Source of the DNA: Nilaparvata lugens
Taxonomy: Eukaryota > Arthropoda > Insecta > Hemiptera > Delphacidae
Assembly: GCF_014356525.2 (NCBI RefSeq)
Contig: NC_052507.1
Span: forward strand, 496,001-560,000
Direction: 5' to 3'
Length of the DNA stretch: 64,000 bases
Positions 48,766-60,500 of the stretch are shown piece by piece. The notes beneath the pieces were generated by a model. That model had not been told where the DNA came from, did no database searches, and worked only from the letters and a program-made list of their open reading frames with translations. A program made the position numbers and the translations under genes. Every line of letters starts with the position of its first letter. Positions within the stretch are counted from its first letter, which is position 1.

Positions 48766-51700
48766 AGTGTATGTGCGTCTGTGTACACAATATCTCATCT
48801 CCCAATTGACGGAATGACTTGAAATTTGGAACTTAAGGTCCTTTCACTATAAGGATCCGACACGAACAATTTCAATCAAATGCAATTCAAGATGGCGGCT
48901 AAAATGGCGTCAAAAATAGGGTTTTTCGTGTTTTTCTCGGAAACGGCTCCAACGATTTTGATCAAATTCATACCTAAAATAGTCATCGATAAGCTCTATC
49001 AACTGCCACAAGTCCCATATCTGTAAAAATTTCAGGAGCTCCGCCCCATCAATGCAGATAGATTCCCAATTATCAGGCTTCAGATACAATTGAAACAAAA
49101 AAAATCAAGTGGAGTAGATTGAGCATGAAAATCTCTAAAATTAATGTTCAGTAACATTTTCACCTAAAAATTGAAAATAAGCTTTAAATTCGTGAAAATG
49201 TGATTATTCAATTGCGAATTATTGTTGATTCTATAGAATCATTCACTATGAAGAAATAGCAGACCTCATGTGTGTCTCCAGCGTTATTGCCCTGTCACCA
49301 GCTGGCTCAAATCTTTGAATAGTAGACTTGAGATGCGCGGGAACACTAGCGTCAGGTGATCAATTTTCATAACGGCAATGAAAGTTGTGTGATTGCGCCA
49401 CACCAGATTTTTAGATTAGTATTTTATTTTAAGATTTAGCATGTATTTCTGAAATTTGTTTGTTTTCTGTATAAGTTGTTTTTGTTTTTCTTATTATTCT
49501 TTATTATTTTGTGTGGAGTGCGGTTTTGGGCAGAGTGCCTGTCGCATCCACACTGATTACATTCACGACAATGTATCTTTTTTTTCAATAAATTGAAATT
49601 GAAATACATCATTTCGTTCTTGAGATAAAAAAGTGAAAAAAAAATAAAATGGCAGCTATAAAAATAACCGCTGAGTTTTGGACACTTAAAATACGACATT
49701 TGTAGTCTCCTATCATCATGGAACAATACCCTAAAATGTTAGACACTACTTCTGAACACAACCTGTATAATGAGGTTTTCTTCTACGAATGTATTTGGAA
49801 TGATAGATTTATAAGATTTGAAATTACAATTTTAATGATAGATGATTTTTTTAGAGATCAACTCACCCCTTCTTCGAACGGATGCCTGGCAGATACAGCA
49901 GAAATTGTGTTCTTATGCACTTTCCTCCTCATGCAATTATTCTCTCGCGCAGAGCTGTTGTCTCTTCGTCTGCCTTTTTCTACAAACAAAAAAAAAATGT
50001 TACAAATTAAAAAACATAGCATAAAAACAATGCATTTTGCTATAGTGAGGTCCACGTTATAATGGCAGTGGAGAAAGATAGGAGAACAACGTTGCTGATC
50101 CTTGTCAATGCCTTCTATAGACGGTAGCTGATACAGGTTTATTGATGTAATATTCACTGTTCATTCTCGTTTGAAATAATCAATTATATTTTATTAAGCA
50201 AGAAATTATATTTTTCAATAATAGGATAATGAATTTCCATAATGAAATATTTTGTTAATTATTAATTCTACATTGTTGAAAGACGATCTGGCAACAGAGC
50301 AAATCGAGAAAGTTATAGCGCTATCCGCTTTGTTGAATAATAGACAAGGATAGCAATACCATTGCTAGTCAAACACAGCCATTATAACGTGGACCTGACT
50401 ATAGTTCTCACACTCTTAAGCCAGTTAGACACACATCGATTTCTGTTCGTAAGATATTTTTCGCCCCACTTGGATGTAATGAGCTCGTTTACGTGCGTCA
50501 TATGGAGGCCGAAAGTGATTGTTTTCTGACCAGGCCGGTAAAATTTTTACGGCCCTAGGGCTGTAAAATAACCTTAGAGTCAGCTGATTCTGATTTGATG
50601 TGAACGTGTTTACAAAATAGTTTATGAAACGGAATCAGTTTATGCTTCTTGAATTGAATAAAGTTTTAAATATATAAATATATAAATATATAAAGTTTTA
50701 ATTATAATAAAGATACTATCATTTTATTTGGATGAAATACAAATAATGAGATATTATAAACTATTCAAATTCAATTTTCAGAGTATAATAGAATCTAACC
50801 TCAAACCTCCTAGTACAGCGTTCATCATGGAACATGGTGGATAAACGGAATCATTTTATGCTTTTAGAGTTCAATAAAGTATTCTGTAATAATATACTAT
50901 CATTTTATTTGGATGAATAAAATACAGATAAGATATATATTATAAACTATTCAAATAATTCTATTTTCAGAGTAGGATAGAACTTCTAACCTTAACTTCC
51001 GTTGACATTCAGATTGGCCAAATTTCAAGTGTGCTAAAACAGCTGATCAAAAACTTTTAATTCTTTGTGTTTATCATTCAATAATCAAAACATTTATAAT
51101 AATATCATCTTATTGTCATTTGGAAGAATAAAAAGTATAAACTCAATCTCTTACAATTGAACATAATCTTTTTAGGTTATTTAGACAAATCAGAATAAAA
51201 AAATAAAAATACTTGGACAATTTCTTGATATTCAGATTACCTCAGATTTGCTAGAGCTATGACCTTCCACTTTTGCTTTCGGAAGTGCTTATAATAGACA
51301 ATTATTCTCATATATATATTGTTTCTTTTCCTGTGTGGCGAAAAATAACGTTCTCACCATGGGCAAAAATGTTTTTCCGGTTCTCAATCTTTTCTAGTCC
51401 TCGGCCTACGGCCTCGGACTTGAAAACCGATTTCGAGCCAGAAAAGTCCCATTTTCGGCCCTAGGTGCGAAATATACTATTATCGTTCGTATGCATTCTA
51501 GCAGATTGAACTTACCTTGACCTTGAAAAAAATCATCTGTTTAATCTAATACAATTTATAAGGACGGCAAAAAATCGTACGAACAAAAATTGATGTGTGT
51601 GTAACTTGCCTTACCCAGCCAAACCAGTAATAATCGATAGTAGTCGACAGTTTCTAATCGGGTTGTGTTAACAAATAATCGGCTTGAAACTTGGAACATC

Positions 51701-54478
51701 AACAACCTATACCATAGGATTTCTTCTTATACCGGTTGCTTCAAAAAGAATGACCAAATTTTAACCAGTTATATTTATTTAAAGAAATTGTGCACACAAA
51801 ACATTGTACTCACAGAAGTATCAAGTTTATGATGATGTATTATAAGGGCCTGTTTCCGAGCTCAGGATTTAGCTAAGTCCAAGACTTTAAACAGCTGGAA
51901 TCAGAAAATTGGCTTTCCAAAACGGGGCGTAGTCGCAGCTTTTATAACAGTAGTCGTAGTTTTTATTTTCTCATTTCTATAATTGGAAACGTTTTTCCTT
52001 GACGAAATTAGACATTCCTAAATAATTCAAAATAGCTGAAACTTTCTCTTTATTTTATTTTGTGTTCAATTTTCTAGTTTTTCGAAATTTAATTCAAACG
52101 TGACTATGACAATGACTGCGACTACGCCCCGTTTTGGAAAGCCAATTTTCTGATTCCAGCTGTTTAAAGTCTAGGACTTGGCTAAATCCCAAGCTCGGAA
52201 ACCGGCGCTACGTGTTCTATGTGCCCTCTGTTTGAGTCTCGGACGACATCTAGACGGTAGCCAAATTCATCCCAGACTGTTCGCAAGATATCTATCTTCT
52301 CGGACTGTAGCTACCGCATCAGTTATCCTGGTTTTCAGCTACTCAATATCAAGTGCTAAGGGAGGAATAACGTTAAAGATCGTATTTATGTTCCTCCCTT
52401 AGCACTTGAAATTGAGTAGCTGAAAACCAGGATAACTGATGCAATAGCTACAGTCCGAAAAGACAGACATCTTGCGAACAGTCTTGGATGAATTTGGCTA
52501 CCGTCTAGATGTTGTCCGAGCCTGAATAGGAGGGCACATGGAGCACTTATAATACATCATCATCATCAACTTGATACTTCTGTGAGTACAATGGTTTGTG
52601 TACACAATTTCTTTAAATAAATATAACTGGTTAAAAATGGGTCATTTTTTTTAAACACCCAACTATATTTTCTCTACGGTAACATTCTGAAACCATGATT
52701 ATTCAACTCTTGTATTATTCAATGTTAGAATAATAGTTATTTGTGCAACTAGTGCGCAAAGTGACAGTTTGCTGCACCGAAAGAAACGTTTACGCCCGAG
52801 CCGTAGGCTAGGGCGGAATGGTTTCTTGAGTGCAGCAGAGGAACTTTGCGCACGTATTTCACATTAAGTTTTTCCTACAGTTACCATTGAATATGAAAAG
52901 TGGGTAATTATGGGTAAAATTGCCTGAAATCCATCAAATGTTTTTCTGTGTAATTTTATTATTGATAAAAACCTCAATCCTAAAATCCTAAAGACCTCGT
53001 TGTCCTTGGTTATAATATATAATGAATAATAATTAGCGCGTTGTGCTTGGTTGCACCTCTGCTCACTATAGCAGCCACAGCAGTCACTGTTACCAACTTC
53101 ATTTTGATTTTGCTGCACTGTTGCTCCATATAACCTACTAAGTATTTTGCATTGCCATGTTGCAAATCTGGAGTGCAGAAAAATTTTTCCCGCGCTAGAG
53201 CGGAAAAGTGATTCTTTGCGTTCTGTAATCAGTGCAGCAATGGCCACTTTTCAACGTAACTGTAGGAAAAGTAAATTTTCATTTTCTTCCACATTTCCAT
53301 ATCTATGCTATAGTGAGGTCCACATTATAATGGCAGTGTACGATTGACAATACTCTTGCTGTCCTTTTCTATCATACAACAAAACAGATAGCACTATCTC
53401 TCTTTCGCTTTGCAATGTTGTCTATTTGCCAGAATATTTTATATTTACTTTTGACAGTGACTGTACAAAACTGAACAAAAAATTCTCAGCCGCCATTTTT
53501 TTCTTCATTCTATCAAAATACTTCAGTATACAAGTCCTATAATTAATTTAAAATGTATTTTTGAAAGGATGAAATAATTTTTTCGCCCCACTTGGATGTA
53601 ATGAGCCGGTTTATGTGCGTCATATGGAGGCCGAAAGTGATTGTTTTCTGACCAGGCCGGTAAAATTTTTACGGCCCTAGGGCTGTAAAATAACCTTGAA
53701 GTCAGCTGATTCTGATTTGATGTGAACGTGTTTACAAAATAGTTTATGAAACGGAATCAGTTTATGCTTCTAGAATTGAATAAAGTTTTTGCATTAAGAT
53801 ACTATCATTTTATTTGGATGAATGAAATACAAATGAGATATTATAAACTATTCAAATTCAATTTTCAGAGTATAATAGAATCTAACCTCAAACCTCCTAG
53901 TAAAGCGTTTATCACGGAACATGGTGGATAAACGGAATCATTTTATGCTTCTAGAATTCAAGAAAGTATTCTGTAATAATATACTATCATTTTATTTAAA
54001 TGGATAAAATACAGATAAGATATATATTATAAACTATTCAAATAATTCGATTTTCATAGAAGAATAGAACTTCTAACCTTAACTTCCATTGACATTCAGA
54101 TTCAGATCACATCAGATTGGCCGAATTTCAAGTGTGCTAAAACAGCTGATCAAAAACTTTTTCAAGTGTGATAAACCAGCTGATCAAAAACTTTTTCAAG
54201 TGTGATAAACCAGCTGATCAAAAACTTTTCATTATTTGTGTTTATCATTCAATAATTAAAGCATTTATAATAATATCATCTTATTGTCATTTGGAAGAAT
54301 AAAAAGTATAAACTCAACCTCTTACATAATTGAACATAATCTTCTAGGTTATTTAGACAAATCAGAATAAAATAAAAAAATACTTGGACAATTTCTTGAT
54401 ATTCAGATTTGCTAGAGCTATGACCTTCCACTTTTGCTTTCGGAAGTGCTTATAATAGACAATGAGAATAATTATTAT

Positions 54479-54514
<36 letters not shown>

Positions 54515-54518
54515 ATAT

Positions 54519-54585
<67 letters not shown>

Positions 54586-57500
54586 TATTTTTCTGTGTGG
54601 CGAAAAATTACGTTCTCACCATGGGCAAAAATGTTTTTCCGGCTCTCAATCTTTTCTAGTCCTCGGCCTACGGCCTCGGACTTGAAAACCGATTTCGAGC
54701 CAGAAAAGTCTCATTTTCGGCCCTAGGTGCGAAATATACTATTAAACATTACCGTATGAGAAACACAAATTAAAATACCTGAAATTACATTTTAAAAGTT
54801 GATAACTAACCATCCTAGACTTAATCCATGCTTCAGTTGGCCTACCCATATAGTTTAGACCTACTCGTACCGGTATAAATTATATTGAAAAGTTATTTCA
54901 GAAATTCAGATCGGTGTATCACAGCTTTTTAAATTATCCGCCATTTCAGGTTTGTATAAAAATAAAAATCTGATCTCAGTTATGGAAGCAAATTTTTTAA
55001 TCAAATTATGAAAAAGTATATTTTCTTGATTAATTTGACATTAAATTGATTAGTTTATCAAGGAAATGATAATTATTATTGGATTAAATTTAATGGGATG
55101 AATTGAGTAACAGTCAGTGGCAAAATGGAGAGGATTGGCAACGTTTTTCTCCTATCTTTCTCTACTGCCATTATAACGTGGACCTCACTATAATGAAACA
55201 TCTAGATTTAAAAATCTATTTTGTGAAAATAATTAAAGACTGAATATTTTGTGAAGTGAACAACTACAAGACTTTAACTATTTCGGACTATATGTACCGA
55301 ATACATAGGGCGTTTATGTCGCAACGTTTACTGTTATCTACTGTTAACATTGTGATACATTCTGTGATTCATTTAGAGTATAAAATCACCCTTCAAAATT
55401 CAAAATTTTAAATCATCATTCCTGGACCGAAAATCAAGTAACGAAGCAGTGTGTGATTACATAACCTTATCATTTGGACAACACTAACATTTTATCAAAA
55501 TTTTCAGAGAGAAATAGTACAGGCTCAGCCTAGTTTTTCCTCCAATGTCATAATTGTATTATGATTATAGTATTTTATACAATAAATAAATAAAATATCT
55601 CAAGCCGAAAGTTCATGTAATTCTTTCCCGTGAAGCTGTGTGACACTGGTAGTCTCTCATATTGTGCCGTTCATACACTCACCCCAACAAAACAGTAAAA
55701 TTCGACAATAATCAACAGTAATCGGCTTGAGATAACAGTAAAAGTTGCGACATGAACGTCCTATACCATGGGATATCTACTTACGCTATTGTTTCTCTAC
55801 GGTGTAACCTTATCGAAATTTGGGAGAGGAATAGCACAAGGTTACCTTATTTTTTCTCTCCCTATCATTTGGATGATGTACTTATTGCATAAATCAATAA
55901 AGAAGCCTCTTTCTCAAAAAAGTCTTATCTGATTGGTTCTCGTGGCATTTAATCATGATTAAAACTCAACAGGCTTTTGTGCAACCGGGCCATAATCTAT
56001 TAATTTTATTTTGTACATAAATAATTATATAATTCACACCAACGCACTTTCTATTACCCACGAAAAGGCAAAAATCCTGTGGGCATCATTCAAAAGAAAT
56101 AAATACATCCGAAAGGATTTCTCAGCCAATAAAAGCCATAAGCATGAATGAATGAATCAAATAAAACTATTACCTTTTCTAGCTCCACAACGTTGCCAGA
56201 TCGTTTTTTTAACAATGTAGAAATAAATAAATGTATAATAAATAAATTTATTTCCTTTAAAAAAATACAAACAAGGAATTAAAACATAAAAAGTACAAAA
56301 TATCTAGAGTACAATACAATAGGTCTATAAAAAAATATAGAATTTAATTCTATTGGAAATTAACCTACTCAACTATGGGAAACCCATGTACTAGAGTAGG
56401 TGAAATAAATTAACAAAATATTTATCTCGATTATTAAAATGTATTATTTCAATGAATAAAATATAACTGATTAAACAAGAATAAACAGTTAATAATACAG
56501 CAGCTTATACCGGTATAAGCTATCCTCTACAGAATGCTGTGACAAGGCAGAGAATCGGCAACACTGTTTTCTTTCTCCACTGCCATTGACATTACGATAG
56601 GTAATTTTTATCCGACGTGTAGTTATTTTTCAATTAATAATTATGTTCGTTAATTACATTTAGAACATGAAAATTCTTGACATGCTTAGGAACTTGTATG
56701 TAGCAGCGTGAAAACAGTATTAAGTTTATATATAGCAACATAATCCTCTCTTTATGAACAAGCAAAACTATCTTTAGTAAACGTCAGAATTTTGTTTAGC
56801 GGCTTTAGAGTAAAAACCTGTTAACATTTGAGATTAAAAGCGAACTAGGATGATGAAATATCATCTTAAAGTTCATAATATTAATCCTATAACAGTACCC
56901 ATGTATTGATATTCAAGAGATATATTTATAAATGTGATTATTATACTAACTTGTCAAAATGAGTAGTGTATGCCTGCGTTGGTATGGTGAGCAATTTGTC
57001 ATAGAGCTGAGTGACATTGTGAACATTCTTCAAATCAGCCTCCCACTTGATAAAGCTCTCCCAGAGACGGTCCGACCTGAAATGCATCATAAAACCTTCT
57101 TAGATTAGTCAGCTGTGCGTTCGAGCTCTTTTTCATTGGAAGTTCAAAAAAGAGCTTCAAATTCCAACAAAATACTTACCTCTTTCAGACGCCTAGTTGA
57201 ATATTGAAACAGGTTTACTGAAATTCTAGAATTATCCACGACAGTTAGACGTGATAGATTGTTTTTAACCGAGTTTTCTAATAGTTTCACCCGCAAGCGT
57301 TAAATTAACTAGTTTCACCCGCAAGCGTTAAATCAACTATCAGTTGAAATGACTTCCAGACAACTAAGCCTCACAGTTCTGGTGCAACCAAAAGGCTCTT
57401 CCAAAAAACCATGATTTCGACCACCCACCAAACAAACCTGACTTGGCACAAGTAACTTATACCTAAGTAGTCGTCATCTCTCATCATCATCCCTCTCACT

Positions 57501-60500
57501 CATTACCCACGCACAAGCCTAAGAGCTTATGTGGGCATCACCCTCAGTATTATTATTATATCATTTCCCCAAACTCATTACTTTGACGGCGATTTTCCCC
57601 CAAACTCGAGACGAGACTCTGAGGACAGAACTTCCGAATTAACGAGGAGCTCCAAAACAACGTCATAGCACACTTTCAACTCATTTGAGGACAGCATTCA
57701 AAGAGGATTTTGGTAGGCTGATCAACTAGTATGACAAATGCTTCAACCTTCACGGCAATTATGTTGAAGTATAATCATAGGTGTATATGAGCTAGATAGA
57801 TTTAATTCTTTTGCTATCGGACCATACAGACATCAGCAACGTCCGTAAAATATTCATAACACTTGACACTCAATTTATTATGTGTGAAAAACTCCTCCAA
57901 AGAATATTTATTTATTTAGTACAGTTGCATTTTAGGAAATTATCCTTATCTTATTGCATGCAGAAGATTAAATAGTAATTTGCTGAACAAAGATACTGGA
58001 TAATTTTGATTCCAGTCAGAGAGACTGGATATTAACGTTCAGTGAAAAAAATGTTATTATTTTATTTTGGTCAATTGGAGGTTAAAAAAATTGTCCTCAT
58101 GAAATAGAAGATATAAATGAAATAGAAATAGAAGTGAAAATAAGATATATATTCTACAGATGGAAATTAACCAGCAATTAGGAGGTACTGGGTTCGATTC
58201 CCGGGCTGACAAATATTTTGTGTATAGTAGCGCTCATCGAATTTCCATCTAGCTGTTTACCCTGTTGTCAATATTTGTAGTAGCAGAAGTCTTCGGGGTG
58301 ATTTACAGCATTCAATTGGGATCTTCGTTCAATAATAGTTGGATATTTCATTTTAAATTAAATCAACCTAAATTAAGTTTATCAGAGATTGACAATGGTG
58401 TAATAACCGAAACCGGTCTTTCTAAGTATCAATAAATCTGTGTTTTTTTTGACAATTTCTTAGTCTTTTTCGTTTAATAAGAATAATTACCACAATATCA
58501 ACTTCTCAACTACACAAAAAATATTTCATTATTCAACTAGTAAGTTAATTAAGGACATTCACAATTATAATTTCAACAGATTTGATAAACGGGTTGGTTG
58601 AGAGGAAATCAACTGAGTGAGAACATCCATTTATATCTCATAGATTACAATAATATGGGTTAATAAACTACACAAGGGCTACGAATAAACTCAGTGATCC
58701 ACTGTTGATTAAAAATCCATTTTGGGATCAATTCTTCATATTTTTCTTTATATTCTTCTATTATTTTCCATCTCAACAGTTTAATTCTTCTAGTAAAATT
58801 GAGTAGCGAACTGAGCCTAAATATTCAAAAAATTGCCTAACTAATCCAATCTTCAATTTTTTCATCTCAACAATCAATTATTTTAGTAAAATTGAGTAGC
58901 AAACAAAACCTAAATATTGAAAAAAAAATGATTAACTCATCCAATATTTAAACGGGATAAGTTAATAGTTAATTGCTTTCCAAGAGGTTAAAGAATGAAT
59001 GACACATTTTATCATTCTTGCCGTCAACTTATTTTTCATCAGAAACTGACACAGCATCAACCACTCTCATATTTGAATTTAAAAAAATAAATATTATAAG
59101 CAAGACATGATAGGTTCAACAAACCTGTCCCCAAAAAAAGACAAAAAAATGATTTCTTGAAGTCAAAATATTAATAATGAACCAAGTAAAAGTATTATAA
59201 TAATAGAATAAGAATACTTTTGTATACTTCATTTATTTATGGTTGAGATACAATAAAATATATCATGTAGCATTCTATTTATCACTACATAACTAGTTGG
59301 CTCAACCACTACCTCCGTAAATAGTTTACGGAGGTAGTGGTTCAACTCTCCAGAGCCATCTTCAAGTTGAAACTAATTGTGTAGTGATAAAATGAAAAGG
59401 TTCTTGATATCTTTTATTGAGTTTCAATAACCTCAGTACCCCTAAAAAGACAAATGATTGCTGAACAAAGTTACTGGATAATTTTAATTCCAGTCAGAGA
59501 GACTGGATAATAACTTTCAGTGAAAAAATATTCTATTATATACATTAGTCTTTTATTTATGGTCAATTGGAGGTTGAAAAAAATTGCCCTCATGAAATAG
59601 AAGATATAAATGAAATGGAAATAGAAGTGAAAAAAGATATATATTCTAAATATGGAAATAAACAAGCAATTAGGAGGTACACCATTATTAATGGTGTAAA
59701 TCAAGAGGTACGAAAACCGAAAAATGTATACAAATAAGAATACAAATTCACAAGTGGAACAAACTTATTTATAGAAAAGGTTGACAACATTTCTAAAATA
59801 TTTTCGAAGACATACAGATGTATACAAATTTGTCAGAAAGTGAGTTTTCAACACATAGTTTGGCGTACATTTATATCATTTCTCAAATAAAATATACAAT
59901 GGAAAACTTCGAGAGACACAGCCATAAGCAATGAAAACTTCGAGAGACACAGTCATGAAATTTGAGTACTTATTTTTAATCATTAATAGTTGAGTATGAT
60001 ATTTTTAGTTGTCAAATAAATAAAATGGGAAAACTTCGAATGATACAGAATTAAACATGAAAATTGAGAACGTTTTTATTTAGAGCTATTTACATCTAGT
60101 CTTATATTTCTAATAATTATTGATGTAAATAGAATATTTGGCAATACTTCCCGTACCTAAACTCTAATCCACAAGCGTCAAGTGCTTTTTGAAATTGTGA
60201 ACGGATGAAATCCTCTTGGTTGGGATAGGTGGCTTTGCAGTAGTTTAAGTAATGAATCCACAAATCAATGCTCAGCGGTATCGCCTTAAGACCTCGTTCG
60301 AAAACCTGTAGACACTCGAATCCTTAATTTATTGCTTCAAAAATCATCACTCTTCCTACCAAATACATGAAAAAATCAATCTATCACTTCAAAGTATCAT
60401 AGATATATCACTCTTATAGCATACATGATAAATGATATCATATAAATAGCTATAACACTCATATTCTAATCTTTAAAATCTTATATCACGCTCAAGCCTA

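Larger units (their letters stand above)
57077..60156. other. PRPF39 intron, mostly unique; duplications listed separately
   Basis: No exon, ORF or transposase is seen. AGTTTCACCCGCAAGCGTTA is repeated head to tail at about 57285 and 57313. ATTGAGTAGCGAACTGAGCC / ATTGAGTAGCAAACAAAACC repeats at 58798 and 58892. CCACTACCTCCGTAAA is mirrored at 59308-59335. Confidence 0.5.

Noticed and set aside
52864..53247. Minus-strand ORF of 127 codons as a gene
   Set aside because: It lies in repeat family I, begins inside the repeat and runs past its hairpin. Kept as a question in the findings, not as a gene.
54434..54685. ORF rich in Ile and Tyr
   Set aside because: It is the translation of a TA microsatellite inside repeat H.
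58190..58210. tRNA gene at the GGTTCGATTCCC phrase
   Set aside because: No A box, acceptor stem or cloverleaf can be formed around it.
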